A stretch of DNA of 64,000 nt from Trebonia sp036276115 (GCA_036276115.1 DATBEM010000255.1:27048-91047), one strand, 5' to 3'; shown: positions 42,600-52,007, counted from the stretch's first letter. Notes: generated from the letters alone by a model not told the origin. Program-made: numbers and translations.

Positions 42600-43136
42600 A
42601 TGAACAAAGCTCAGGAACGTGCATTCGAACAGTTTGTCGCGCAGGCTGGCGATGGTCTGCTGCGGCTGGCGACGCTGCTTACCTCTGACCGAGGTCTCGG
42701 CGAGGACGCCTACCAGGAGACGCTGCACCGCCTCGCCGGACGGTGGCCGAGAGTGGACAACCCTGGCGCTTACAGCCGGAAGATCCTCCACAACGTCGTG
42801 ATCGACCAGGCCCGCAAGCAGCAGCGCGGGCCCGCCGAGGTGCACCTGGTCGACGCGCACGACGACGGCGACCCGCGCGGGCTCGACCGGCATGCGGCGG
42901 CCGAGATCCGCCCGGTCCTGCTTGACGCGCTCGGCGCGCTGACCCCGCAGCAGCGGGCGATCGTGGTGCTGCGCTATTTCGATGACCGCAGCGAGCAGGA
43001 AACAGCCGGGCTCCTCGGCGTCTCGGCCGGGACCGTCAAGAGCACCGCCTCGCGCGCCATGGCGCGGCTTCGCCAGCAGCCTGCCCTGCTGTCGGTCATT
43101 AGTGAAGACGATGAAAGGAAAGTTCGTTATGCCTGA
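42600..43136 (+). CDS. SigE-family ECF RNA polymerase sigma factor
   Basis: A 178-residue ECF sigma factor. Region 2 spans residues ~8-75 (FEQFVAQAGDGLLRLATLLT, GEDAYQETLHRLAGRW) and region 4 residues ~110-165 (ALTPQQRAIVVLRYFDDRSE, LGVSAGTVKSTASRAMARLR). It directs RNA polymerase to a small regulon. The ATG follows AGGAGG. Its 3' end overlaps the next gene by eight bases, so the next protein, probably its anti-sigma-like partner, is made in step with it. Confidence 0.93.
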   Translation: MNKAQERAFEQFVAQAGDGLLRLATLLTSDRGLGEDAYQETLHRLAGRWPRVDNPGAYSRKILHNVVIDQARKQQRGPAEVHLVDAHDDGDPRGLDRHAAAEIRPVLLDALGALTPQQRAIVVLRYFDDRSEQETAGLLGVSAGTVKSTASRAMARLRQQPALLSVISEDDERKVRYA

Positions 43137-44136
43137 CCTTGATGAGGACGTCCTGCGCCACCTGATGGTGCGCGCCACCGCGGACCTGGCCGCCCCGCCC
43201 GCCGCCGCGTCCCGCGCGATCCGGCGCGAGCGCCGCCACCGCGTCCAGACCCGCGTCACCGCGGTCGCCGGGACCGCCGCCGCGGCCGGCGTGGCCGCGG
43301 GCGTCCTGGTCGCGACCGCAGGCTCCTCGCACCCCGTTTCCGGCACGGGCCCGGTCGCGGCCGGGGGCAGCACCATCCAGCTGACGGCCGCCCAGCGGAC
43401 CCTGTTCGGCCTGAGCGCGGCCGCCGCCGCGACGCCGCGCCCGGCTGGGCGCTACGTCGTGATGACCGAGCAGACGACCAGCAACGGCGACTCGGCCAGC
43501 GAGGCCGGCGGCGAGACCACCGTCATCGACACCCTCACCGGGGGCGGCGTGACGTACCAGGACATCTCGCTCGCGCACGCCGGCGGGACGCCGGCCCCGC
43601 CCGGCACGCTGACCTTCCCCAAGGGCACCTCGCCGACCTCGGCCCAGCTGGACGCCACGACGACCGTCCCGGCGGCGCTGCGCCAGCTCCTGCTCAAGCA
43701 GGCCGAGGGGCAGATCGCGCAGGCCGAGCAGATGGAGCTGCAGAAGTGGCAGCTTGAGGAGAAGGAGCTCGGCAAGACGCTCCCCAAGCCGAAGCAGCCG
43801 CAAGAGACCGACGACAACCTGGTCTTCAGCCAGGCGACCACCTGGCTGTGGACGCCGAACCTCAGCCCGCAGCTGCGCTCGGCCCTCTACAAGGCGCTGG
43901 CCGCCATCCCTGGCGTGACCGTGAAGACCGGCGCGGCGGACAGCTCCGGCCGCCCGGCCACCGAGATCAGCCGGCATGACACCACCTCGGGTGCCACCGT
44001 GGAAACCTTCGAGGACCCGGCGACGGGCGTGACCCTGGAGACCTCCGACGTCGGCCCCGGGTCGGCCCTGAGCGAGGACCTCTACAAGAAGATCTCCTAC
44101 ACCAGCACCCTGCCCGGCGACCCCTACAAGAAGTAG
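43129..44136 (+). CDS. CU044_5270-like membrane protein, probable partner of the sigma factor
   Basis: A 335-residue protein with an Arg-rich cytoplasmic N-terminus (residues ~1-38), one membrane helix (VTAVAGTAAAAGVAAGVLVA) and a ~270-residue outer domain containing GRYVVMTEQTT, an acidic/basic coiled segment (QAEQMELQKWQLEEKELGK) and YKALAAIPGV. The layout matches the CU044_5270 family encoded after SigE-type sigma factors in actinobacteria; an anti-sigma or sensor role is inferred from this pairing. AAAGGA upstream and the overlap with the sigma gene decide the ATG at 43129. Confidence 0.8.
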   Translation: MPDLDEDVLRHLMVRATADLAAPPAAASRAIRRERRHRVQTRVTAVAGTAAAAGVAAGVLVATAGSSHPVSGTGPVAAGGSTIQLTAAQRTLFGLSAAAAATPRPAGRYVVMTEQTTSNGDSASEAGGETTVIDTLTGGGVTYQDISLAHAGGTPAPPGTLTFPKGTSPTSAQLDATTTVPAALRQLLLKQAEGQIAQAEQMELQKWQLEEKELGKTLPKPKQPQETDDNLVFSQATTWLWTPNLSPQLRSALYKALAAIPGVTVKTGAADSSGRPATEISRHDTTSGATVETFEDPATGVTLETSDVGPGSALSEDLYKKISYTSTLPGDPYKK

Positions 44137-44147
44137 GCACCGCCCCG

Positions 44148-44219
44148 CCGCCGCGTGCGAGCGCGGCGGCACCCGCCCGCCGCCGTGGCCGGCCCGCCGC
44201 ACCGAGGCGGGCCGGCCAC
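44148..44219 (+). terminator. Two tandem hairpins after the sigma operon
   Basis: CCGCCGCG (44148-44155) pairs with CGCGGCGG (44162-44169). Then GTGGCCGGCCCGCC (44185-44198) pairs perfectly with GGCGGGCCGGCCAC (44206-44219) around GCACCGA. The second is a 14-bp stem without a T-tract, typical of high-GC terminators. The rest of the 245-bp gap to the dehydrogenase shows nothing else. Confidence 0.6.
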
Positions 44220-44381
44220 GCGCTCAGGTGCGGCCGCCCGTGCGGCCAGCGCCGCCGAGGGTCCGCGGCGGAATAAAGGCCGCGGGGTCGTAGGCTCTTG
44301 CCGAATGGAACATCAGCAGACGGTCAGGCAGTCGCGCGGCAGGGGAGCAGGGCGCCGGCCGTGGAGGGCAGGAGTAGTGCG

Positions 44382-45845
44382 ATGAGCGTGGCCGACCTGA
44401 CTGGCATCGACGTCCCGACGGGCCTGTACGTGGGCGGCGAGTGGGGGAGCGCGACGGGCGGGGCGACGTTCCCCGTCCTCGACCCGGCCACCGAGGAGCC
44501 GCTCGCCGAGGTGGCCGACGGGACCGTGGCCGACGGCCTCGCCGCGGTCGGGGCGGCGCACGACGCGCTGGCCGGCTGGGCGGCCACCGCCCCCCGGCAG
44601 CGGGCGGAGATCTTGCGCAAGGCGTTCGAGCTGATGACCGGGCGGTCGGAGCAGTTCGCCCGGCTGATGACGGCCGAGAACGGCAAGTCGCTGCGCGACG
44701 CGCGGGGCGAGGCCGCCTACGCGGCCGAGTTCTTCCGCTGGTACGCCGAGGAGGCCGTGCGGATCGAGGGCGGCCTGATGCGGGCGCCCAGCGGGGCGCA
44801 CCGGATCATCGTCGAGCACCAGCCGATCGGCGTGTCGCTGCTGGTGACGCCGTGGAACTTCCCGGCCGCGATGGCGACGAGGAAGATCGCCCCGGCGCTG
44901 GCGGCCGGCTGCCCGGTCGTCTTGAAGCCGGCCGAGGACACCCCGCTGACCGCCCTGGCCGTCGCGGACCTGCTGACCGAGGCGGGCGTGCCCAAGGGCG
45001 TCGTGAACGTCGTCACCACCGGCCGGTCCGGGGCCGGGGCGGCCGTCGCGGCGATGATGGCCGACCCGAGGGTGCGCAAGCTGTCGTTCACCGGCTCGAC
45101 CCAGGTCGGCCAGATCCTGCTTCGCCAGGCCGCCGACCAGGTCCTGAGCGTCTCGATGGAGCTCGGCGGCAACGCGCCGTTCATCGTCTTCGAGGACGCC
45201 GACATCGACGCCGCGGTGGAGGGCGCGATGCTCGCGAAGATGCGCAACGGCGGCGAGGCGTGCACTGCCGCGAACCGCTTCTACGTCCACGAGGCCGTGG
45301 CCGGCCAGTTCAACGAGGCCTTCGCCGCCCGCCTGCGGGCCCTGAAGCTGGGCCCGGGCCTCGCCGACGGCACCGATCTCGGCCCGCTGGTCAACCAGCC
45401 GTCCCGGTCCAAGGTGGCGGGCCTGGTGGCGGACGCGGCGTCCGGCGGCGGCACGATCGTCCTCGGCGGCCAGGCGCCCGACCGCAAGGGCTACTTCTAC
45501 GAGGCGACGCTCATCGACGGGGTGCGGCAAGGCGCGGGCATCCTCGGCGCCGAGATCTTCGGTCCGGTCGCCCCGGTGGTGCGGTTCAGCGACGAGGCGG
45601 ACGCCATCGGCTGGGCCAACGCGACCGAGTACGGCCTGGTCGCCTACGTCTACACCCGTGACCTGCAGCGCGGGCTGCGGGTAAGCGAGGCGCTGGAAGC
45701 GGGCATGATCGGCCTCAACCGGGGCCTGGTGTCCGACCCGGCCGCCCCGTTCGGCGGCGTGAAGCAGTCTGGCCTCGGCCGCGAGGGCGCGCATGAGGGC
45801 CTGCTGGAGTTCACCGAGACGAAGTACATCGCGACCGACTGGTAA
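44382..45845 (+). CDS. NAD(P)-dependent succinate-semialdehyde dehydrogenase-type aldehyde dehydrogenase
   Basis: An aldehyde dehydrogenase of 487 residues. The Rossmann loop FTGSTQVG, the general base Glu260 (SMELGGNAP) and nucleophile Cys294 (NGGEACTAANRF) are present. The overall pattern, including LVTPWNFPAAMATRKIAPAL, is that of succinate-semialdehyde dehydrogenases, which finish GABA or 4-hydroxybutyrate breakdown into succinate. No GABA transaminase is adjacent, so the substrate stays a family-based guess. The ATG at 44382 follows AGGAG. The stop lies in an 18-bp duplication. Confidence 0.9.
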   Translation: MSVADLTGIDVPTGLYVGGEWGSATGGATFPVLDPATEEPLAEVADGTVADGLAAVGAAHDALAGWAATAPRQRAEILRKAFELMTGRSEQFARLMTAENGKSLRDARGEAAYAAEFFRWYAEEAVRIEGGLMRAPSGAHRIIVEHQPIGVSLLVTPWNFPAAMATRKIAPALAAGCPVVLKPAEDTPLTALAVADLLTEAGVPKGVVNVVTTGRSGAGAAVAAMMADPRVRKLSFTGSTQVGQILLRQAADQVLSVSMELGGNAPFIVFEDADIDAAVEGAMLAKMRNGGEACTAANRFYVHEAVAGQFNEAFAARLRALKLGPGLADGTDLGPLVNQPSRSKVAGLVADAASGGGTIVLGGQAPDRKGYFYEATLIDGVRQGAGILGAEIFGPVAPVVRFSDEADAIGWANATEYGLVAYVYTRDLQRGLRVSEALEAGMIGLNRGLVSDPAAPFGGVKQSGLGREGAHEGLLEFTETKYIATDW

Positions 45846-45876
45846 GCAGCGGCAAACCGGTAAGCGGCGGCAAAGC
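45841..45876. repeat. 18-bp duplication across the aldehyde dehydrogenase stop
   Basis: GGTAAGCAGCGGCAAACC (45841-45858) and GGTAAGCGGCGGCAAAGC (45859-45876) match at 16 of 18 positions. The first holds the TAA stop and the second adds an in-frame TAA. A further GGTAAGC occurs at 45888. Confidence 0.75.
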
Positions 45877-46176
45877 GGGCAGCAATTGGTAAGCTTGCCA
45901 CCAATAACGCACCGTGATGGCAGGGCCCCTGGCCGGGGGCTTGCTTGTTCGCCTAGATAACAGCAGCACGAGTCGCGTTTCTGATAACAGCAACAAGCTT
46001 CCCGGCATCCCGTAACTAGGTTCCCGTCAATGTATCTAGGGCATTGGTGACCAGGTCGGGTGAACTGAGGAAGCGCAGTGCGCGCCAGTTACCAGCGGTA
46101 GTGGCTCTCATGCGGAGGGTCGCCGGATGCTTGCGCGGTTGTGCGGATGAGCCAAGGCGATGCGGAGGTAGAAGCG
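45846..46176. other. Intergenic region with repeats and a probable terminator
   Basis: This 331-bp stretch is AT-richer than its flanks. It contains the stop-codon duplication just described, a GGCCCC/GGGGGC hairpin near 45924-45943 followed by TTGCTTGTT (a possible terminator of the dehydrogenase gene), and two copies of the dispersed GATAACAGCA motif (45954-45970 and 45981-45998). The promoter of the nucleotide-sugar operon is presumably here. No gene is seen. Confidence 0.5.
45981..45998 (+). repeat. Dispersed 18-bp motif, copy 2
   Basis: CTGATAACAGCAACAAGC, intergenic. It matches the copy in glnE at 16 of 18 positions and the one at 57028 at 17 of 18. A degenerate neighbour, TAGATAACAGCAGCACG, lies 27 bp upstream. 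Confidence 0.5.
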
Positions 46177-47391
46177 ATGACGGGTGCCCCGGTGGGCGGC
46201 CAGTTCGAGCGGGACGTCGTTGTTGTCGGAGGGTGCGGCCACGTGGGCCTGCCCCTGGCGATGGCGTTCGCCGACCGCGGGGCGCGGGTCGGCATCTATG
46301 ACGTGAGCGAGCAGGCGGTGGCCACCGTCAACGCCGGCAAGCTCCCGTTCGACGAGCCCGGCGCGGCCGGCGTCCTGGAGAAGGTCGTGGCCGAGGGCAG
46401 CCTGCGCGCCAGCATCGACCCGGCCATCGTGGGGACCGCGGAGCACGTCGTGGTCGTCATCGGCACGCCGGTGGACGAGTTCCTCAACCCCGACCAGGCC
46501 GCGATCCCGGAGGCGCTGGGCGGCTGCGCCCCCTATCTCAGGGACGGCCAGCTCCTCATCTTGCGGTCCACCGTCTTCCCGGGCGTGACCGCCCTGGTCG
46601 AGAAGATGATCGCCGGGCTCGGCAAGGAGATCGAGGTGACCTTCTGCCCCGAGCGCATCGCCGAGGGCAAGGCCATGACCGAGCTGTTCAGCCTCCCGCA
46701 GATCGTCTCGGCCCGGTCCCCGCAGGCGCTGGAGCGGGCGAGCAAGCTGTTCGGGCGGCTGACCGACACGATCGTCCCGCTATCGCCCGAGGAGGCGGAG
46801 CTGGCGAAGCTGTTCACCAACGTCTGGCGCTACATCAAGTTCGCGGCGGCCAACCAGTTCTACATGATGGCCAACGACCGGGGCCTGGACTTCGACCGGA
46901 TCCGCCAGGGCCTCGCCCACGACTACCCGCGCGCCCAGGACATGCCCGGCCCGGGCTTCGCCGCTGGCCCGTGCCTGTTCAAGGACACGATGCAGCTGGC
47001 CGCGTTCAACAACAACAACTTCGCGCTCGGCCACACCGCGATGACGATCAACGAGGGACTGCCCCTCTATGTCGTGTCGAAGCTCGAGCAGCGCTATGAT
47101 CTGGCCAACATGACCGTGGGAATCCTCGGCATGGCGTTCAAGGGCGGCTCAGACGACATCCGGTCAAGCCTGTCGTACAAGCTGAAGCGGATCCTGGCGT
47201 TCAAGTCCGACCGGGTGCTGTGCACGGACCCGTACGTCACCGTTGACCCGAAGCTCGTCCCGCTGGAGCAGGTCCTCGCAGAGGCGGACCTGCTGGTGAT
47301 CGGCGCGCCGCACCCGGAGTACCGGGACCTGCGGACCAGCAAGCCGGTCGCCGATGTGTGGAACATCCTCGGCGAGGGCGTCCAGATCTAG
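46177..47391 (+). CDS. UDP-glucose/GDP-mannose dehydrogenase family nucleotide-sugar dehydrogenase
   Basis: It oxidises a nucleotide sugar to its uronate with two NAD+. The 404 residues show the N-terminal NAD loop VVVGGCGHVGLPLAMAFADR, the substrate loop ILRSTVFPGVT, FCPERIAEGKA, the central-domain LAKLFTNVWRYIKFAAANQF, and the catalytic Cys266 in AAGPCLFKD. The pattern is closest to UDP-N-acetylmannosamine dehydrogenases (WecC type). The ATG at 46177 has GGAGG eight bases upstream and is preferred to a GTG 12 codons earlier. It is the first gene of a three-gene sugar operon. Confidence 0.9.
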   Translation: MTGAPVGGQFERDVVVVGGCGHVGLPLAMAFADRGARVGIYDVSEQAVATVNAGKLPFDEPGAAGVLEKVVAEGSLRASIDPAIVGTAEHVVVVIGTPVDEFLNPDQAAIPEALGGCAPYLRDGQLLILRSTVFPGVTALVEKMIAGLGKEIEVTFCPERIAEGKAMTELFSLPQIVSARSPQALERASKLFGRLTDTIVPLSPEEAELAKLFTNVWRYIKFAAANQFYMMANDRGLDFDRIRQGLAHDYPRAQDMPGPGFAAGPCLFKDTMQLAAFNNNNFALGHTAMTINEGLPLYVVSKLEQRYDLANMTVGILGMAFKGGSDDIRSSLSYKLKRILAFKSDRVLCTDPYVTVDPKLVPLEQVLAEADLLVIGAPHPEYRDLRTSKPVADVWNILGEGVQI

Positions 47392-47436
47392 GCGCCAAGC
47401 AGTCAGTGGCGTCCTGACGACCGGGGAAGGACGTTA

Positions 47437-48186
47437 GTGAGTGATCGGCCGCGGGTGTCCGTCGTGGTACCTGCCTACAACGAGGGCGAGAACATCGCCG
47501 GGGTCCTGGACCGGCTGTTCGACGCCGTTCGGCTGCCGTGCGAGGTGCTCGTCGTGGTGGACGACGAGAGCGACACCACCGTTCCGGTCCTGGATGAGTA
47601 CAGCCGCAAGGAGCCGCGCCTGCGGCGCGTGCTGAACACGTACGCCCGGGGCCCCGCCAACGCGATCCGCTTCGGGATCGACGCCGCGCGGGCCCCGGTC
47701 GCCGTCGTCACCATGGCCGACGGCTGCGACGACCCTCGCCAGATCGACGAGCTAGCCCGGCTGGTCGACCGCGGAGTGGCCGTCGCCGCCGCAAGTCGGT
47801 ATATGCCCGGCGGGCAACAGGTCGGTGGCCCTATGATGAAGGCGTTGATGTCCAAGGCAGCGGGTCGGTCCTTGCGTATACTGGCCCGCACCGGTACACA
47901 GGATGCAACAAATTCGTTCAAGGCCTACTCGACGGATTTCGTGCGGCAAGTCGGCATCGACTCGCGGGCAGGCTTTGAGATCGGCATCGAGCTCACCGCG
48001 AAGGCGAAGCGGATGGGGCTGCCGGTCGCCGAGATCCCCACCATCTGGCTTGACCGCCAGGCTGGGGTCTCGAACTTCAAGGTCGCCCAGTGGATCCCGA
48101 ACTACCTGCGCTGGTACCGTTTCGCGTTCGGCGGGAAGCTGACGGCCGAGCAAATCCGGGCCCGGGGCCAGCAGAGGAGAAGGTAG
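47437..48186 (+). CDS. Glycosyltransferase family 2
   Basis: A GT-A fold glycosyltransferase of 249 residues that would move a sugar from a nucleotide donor. It begins VSVVVPAYNEGENIAGVLDR and has the donor-site acidic motif MADGCDDPRQ. GFEIGIELTAKAKRMGLPVAE is the usual end of the catalytic domain. There is no C-terminal membrane helix. The GTG start follows GGGGAAGGA. The TAG overlaps the next GTG (TAGTG), so the two genes are coupled. Confidence 0.88.
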   Translation: MSDRPRVSVVVPAYNEGENIAGVLDRLFDAVRLPCEVLVVVDDESDTTVPVLDEYSRKEPRLRRVLNTYARGPANAIRFGIDAARAPVAVVTMADGCDDPRQIDELARLVDRGVAVAAASRYMPGGQQVGGPMMKALMSKAAGRSLRILARTGTQDATNSFKAYSTDFVRQVGIDSRAGFEIGIELTAKAKRMGLPVAEIPTIWLDRQAGVSNFKVAQWIPNYLRWYRFAFGGKLTAEQIRARGQQRRR

Positions 48187-49217
48187 TGCCAGACCAGAAG
48201 GTTCTTGTCAGCGGTTCAGCCGGCTTCATCGGCGGTTACGTCGTTGAGGAGCTGCTCAACCGCGGCTACAGCGTGCTCGGGATCGACAACTACTCCAAGT
48301 ACGGACCGGTTGTGAAGTCCTACGACGAGCACCCGAACTACGAGTTCGTCGAGGGCGACTGCCGCGACGTGGGCCTCATGACGAGGCTGCTGACGGATTG
48401 CGACCACTTCATTGCGGGCGCGGCCATGATCGGCGGGATCACCTACTTCCACACCTACGCGTATGACCTGCTCGCCACCAACGAGCGGATCATCGCGTCC
48501 TCCTGCGACGCCGCCATCGCCGCCCGCCAGCACGGCCAGCTGAAGAAGGTCACCTACCTGTCGTCCTCGATGGTGTTCGAGTCGACCGCCGAGTGGCCGT
48601 CCTACGAGGGCCAGGAGCGCGAGGTCCCGCCGCCGCTGTCGTCCTACGGCTTCCAGAAGCTGGCCGTGGAGTACTTCGCGCGGGCCGCCTGGGACCAGTA
48701 CAAGCTGCCCTACACGATCGCCCGCCCCTTCAACTGCGTCGGCATCGGCGAGAGCCGGGCGCTGGGCGACGAGGAGGTCCTGTCCGGCAACGTGCAGCTC
48801 GCGATGAGCCACGTGGTCCCGGACCTGGTCCAGAAGGTGCTCAAGGGGCAGGACCCCCTGCACATCCTCGGCTCGGGCGACCAGATCCGCCACTACACCT
48901 ACGGCGGCGACCTGGCCCGCGGCGTGGTCGACGTGATGGCGCACGAGGACGCGGAGAACGAGGACTTCAACCTCTCGACCGCGCAGGGCCACACCGTCAT
49001 GGAGGTCGCCGAGGCGATCTGGCGCAAGGTCAAGGGCCCCGGCGTCCCGCTGCGGGTCGTGAACGACGACCCTTACCAGTACGACGTGCAGCGCCGCGTG
49101 CCGTCCACCGACAAGGCCAAGCGGATGCTCGGCTTCGAGGCGACGACGTCCCTGGACGAGATGCTCGACGAGGTGATCCCCTGGATCGACCAGGCGATCA
49201 AGGCCGGGACGATCTGA
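48186..49217 (+). CDS. NAD-dependent nucleotide-sugar epimerase/dehydratase
   Basis: An extended short-chain dehydrogenase of 343 residues. VLVSGSAGFIGGYVVEELL is the NAD loop and SSYGFQKLAVEYFARAAW contains the catalytic Tyr-x-x-x-Lys motif in slightly altered form (SYGFQK). ARPFNCVGIGE and YTYGGDLARGVVDVM are typical of UDP-sugar epimerases and dehydratases. With the preceding dehydrogenase and GT2 it could build and transfer an unusual uronic or amino sugar for a cell-surface glycan. The GTG start overlaps the GT2 stop. Confidence 0.87.
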   Translation: MPDQKVLVSGSAGFIGGYVVEELLNRGYSVLGIDNYSKYGPVVKSYDEHPNYEFVEGDCRDVGLMTRLLTDCDHFIAGAAMIGGITYFHTYAYDLLATNERIIASSCDAAIAARQHGQLKKVTYLSSSMVFESTAEWPSYEGQEREVPPPLSSYGFQKLAVEYFARAAWDQYKLPYTIARPFNCVGIGESRALGDEEVLSGNVQLAMSHVVPDLVQKVLKGQDPLHILGSGDQIRHYTYGGDLARGVVDVMAHEDAENEDFNLSTAQGHTVMEVAEAIWRKVKGPGVPLRVVNDDPYQYDVQRRVPSTDKAKRMLGFEATTSLDEMLDEVIPWIDQAIKAGTI

Positions 49218-49263
49218 GGCCTTCCCCTTCCTCGAACCGCCCGCGTGCCGCCTCGGATCCCCG

Positions 49264-50612
49264 ATGGCGACCGCGGGCGGTTCGCGTTCCCGGGCTCGGC
49301 CGGGCAAAAACCGCAAGCGGCTCAACCTGGACCTGGGCGCTCCCGTTCGCGGTCGTCGCCGGCATCCTCCTGGCCCGCAATGCGTTCCTGTTCCGGGTCC
49401 CGCTGTACGAGGTGGCCGACTACGCCGACAACTCCATCCTCATCGAGCAGGCCCGGCGGCTCACCCTGCTGGTCGGCAACTACTCCCGGGAGCGGTTCCA
49501 CCACCCGGGCCCGGCCTACCTGTACGTGCAGGCCGCGGGGGAGTCGGCCTTCTGGTCCGCCCTCCGCCTCGTCCCGGCGGCCTGGAACGGCCAGCTGCTC
49601 GCCATGTTCATTTTCAACGGGCTCGCCGCCTCGTCAGTCGTCGCTGTCTCGGCCCGGCGGGCCGCGGGCTGGCGTCACCGCGGGCCGGCCGCCCTCGCCG
49701 CCCTGGCGGGAGCCGCGCGCGTGGCTCCCGCCCGCGGTGATCTCCGCGGTGCTCGCGCTGCCGGTGGTGGTGAACCTCGCGCTGCACTGGCCAGGCCCGT
49801 TCGGGCAGTACCTCGCCTACACCGGGTCGGCCCAGGCGGGCGTGCGCGGCGCCCGGGCCGCCGCCGGGTACGCCTTGTGGTTCTGGTGGCCGCACCCGCA
49901 TGCGTGGGCCGTCGCGCTGGGCCTGTCGGTGGTCGCGGCGGGGGTCGCCTGGCGGGTCCGGCCGGGCCCGCTGCGCCGGTTCCTCGCCGCCCTGCTCGCC
50001 GTGAACGCCGTGTCGAGCGTCGCGTTCCTGGCCTACGTGCGGGTCGCGGTGGACGAGCCGGGCGAGCATTACATTGGCTATTTCTACTGGTCCGCGCCGG
50101 CCGTGACGCTGCTCGTGATCGCCCTCGGCGGGACCGCCCTGGTCGCCTCCCGGGACTGGCGCTCGCCCCTCGGGCGGGCCGCGCCCATCGCGTTGCCGCT
50201 GGTAGCGGCACTGGCGACCGCGACCGCGTTCGCGCTCGCCCCGCAGGCCCGGGTCAGCACCGACCGGACCGACCCCATCGACAGCGCGACCGGGCCCAAT
50301 ACCGATCCCGCCGTTCCCGCCGCGGTACGCGTTCTGCGCGCCGCCTCCGGGGGTAAGACGATCGTGCTGAGGACCGCGCAGTCGGCGTGGCCCGAGATGC
50401 CGGCCCTCCTGGTGGCGGCCGAGCGTTCCGGGGTGCGTGCCTGCGCTGGAGACGTCGGATGGGAGTTCATGGTGACGAGCCAGTTCGTCTGCAGCCCGCA
50501 GGAAGTCAGGAACGGGGTGCCGTACGTGCTGCGGCTGCCCGGTGCGGTACCGCCCGGTTCCTCCGTAGTGGTCCGGCTTCGGCGAGCCGTGGTGACCGGT
50601 GGCGCCAAGTGA
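49264..50612 (+). pseudogene. Frameshifted polytopic membrane protein (GT-C-like)
   Basis: The coding signal changes frame at least twice. From the ATG at 49264 the frame gives a normal basic N-terminus (MATAGGSRSRARPGKNRKRL). From about 49325 the signal moves to the next frame (WALPFAVVAGILLARNAFLF, then ADYADNSILIEQARRL). After about 49705 it moves again (AWLPPAVISAVLALPVVVNL) and continues to the stop at 50612. No single start opens the whole protein. Family members also seem to have more helices at the second junction, so a deletion may be present. It is either a pseudogene or the result of sequence errors. It follows the sugar operon directly. Confidence 0.7.
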
Positions 50613-50627
50613 ACGTAGCCTAGAACC

Positions 50628-51986
50628 GTGGACCGGCGAATCTTCGGGCTAGAGAACGAGTACGGCGTTACTTGCACCTTCCGGGGGCAGCGGCGGCTGT
50701 CGCCGGACGAGGTGGCCCGCTACCTCTTCCGCCGCGTGGTGTCGTGGGGACGCAGCAGCAACGTGTTCCTGCGCAATGGCGCCCGGCTGTACCTGGACGT
50801 GGGCAGCCACCCCGAGTACGCGACCCCCGAGTGCGACAACGTCATCGACCTGGTCGCCCACGACAAGGCGGGCGAGCGGATCCTCGAGGGGCTGCTGGTC
50901 GATGCCGACCGGCGGCTGCGCGAGGAGGGCATCGCGGGGGACATCTACCTATTCAAGAACAACACCGACTCGGCCGGCAACTCCTACGGCTGCCATGAGA
51001 ACTACCTGGTCGGCCGGCACGGCGAGTTCGGCCGGCTAGCCGACATCCTGATCCCGTTCCTGGTCACCCGGCAGATCATCTGCGGCGCGGGCAAGGTCCT
51101 GCAGACCCCCCGCGGCGCGGTGTACTGCGTCAGCCAGCGGGCCGAGCACATCTGGGAGGGCGTGTCGTCGGCGACGACCCGCTCCCGCCCGATCATCAAC
51201 ACCCGCGACGAGCCGCACGCCGACGCCGAGCGGTTCCGGCGGCTGCACGTCATCGTCGGCGACTCCAACATGAGCGAGACCACGATGCTGCTCAAGGTCG
51301 GCGCGACCGACCTGGTGCTGCGGATGGTCGAGGCCGGGGTCGTGCTGCGCGACATGACGCTGGACAACCCGATCCGGGCGATCCGCGAGGTGTCGCACGA
51401 CATGACCGGCCGCAGCCGGGTCCGGCTGGCCAACGGCCGCGAGATGAGCGCGCTGGAGATCCAGTACGAGTACCTCGCGCGGGCCAAAGACTTCACCGAC
51501 AAGAACGGCGCCGACGCCGTCTCGATGCGGGTGCTCGACATGTGGCAGCGGGCGCTCGGCGCGATCGAGAGCGGCGACCTGAACAAGATCGCCCGGGAGA
51601 TCGACTGGGTCACCAAGTACCAGCTCATCGAGCGCTACCGCGCCAAGCACGACCTGCCCCTGTCCTCGCCCCGGGTCGCCCAGCTCGACCTGGCCTACCA
51701 CGACGTGCACCGCGGCCGGGGCCTGTACTACCTGCTGCAAAAGCGCGGCCAGGTGGACCGGGTCACGACCGACCTCAAGATCTTCGAGGCCAAGTCGGTC
51801 CCCCCGCAGACCACCCGGGCCAAGCTGCGCGGCGAGTTCATCCGCAAGGCCCAGGAGAAGCGCCGCGACTTCACCGTCGACTGGGTCCACCTGAAGCTCA
51901 ACGACCAGGCCCAGCGCACCGTCTTGTGCAAGGACCCCTTCCGCTCGGTCGACGAGCGCGTGGAGAAGCTGATAGCAGGCATGTAG
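50628..51986 (+). CDS. pafA: Pup--protein ligase
   Basis: PafA joins the small protein Pup to lysines of proteins, marking them for the proteasome. The 452 residues match the family throughout: RIFGLENEYGVTCTF with the ATP/metal Glu, YLDVGSHPEYATPECDNVID, LFKNNTDSAGNSYGCHENYL and the C-terminal FRSVDERVEKLIAGM. The GTG start is used. The genes that usually precede it (dop, pup, prcB, prcA) are not in this window: a broken membrane-protein gene lies 15 bp upstream. The proteasome core must be elsewhere in the genome or missing. Confidence 0.96.
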   Translation: MDRRIFGLENEYGVTCTFRGQRRLSPDEVARYLFRRVVSWGRSSNVFLRNGARLYLDVGSHPEYATPECDNVIDLVAHDKAGERILEGLLVDADRRLREEGIAGDIYLFKNNTDSAGNSYGCHENYLVGRHGEFGRLADILIPFLVTRQIICGAGKVLQTPRGAVYCVSQRAEHIWEGVSSATTRSRPIINTRDEPHADAERFRRLHVIVGDSNMSETTMLLKVGATDLVLRMVEAGVVLRDMTLDNPIRAIREVSHDMTGRSRVRLANGREMSALEIQYEYLARAKDFTDKNGADAVSMRVLDMWQRALGAIESGDLNKIAREIDWVTKYQLIERYRAKHDLPLSSPRVAQLDLAYHDVHRGRGLYYLLQKRGQVDRVTTDLKIFEAKSVPPQTTRAKLRGEFIRKAQEKRRDFTVDWVHLKLNDQAQRTVLCKDPFRSVDERVEKLIAGM

Positions 51987-52007
51987 CGAGTGCCGGGCGG
52001 TCATGCG

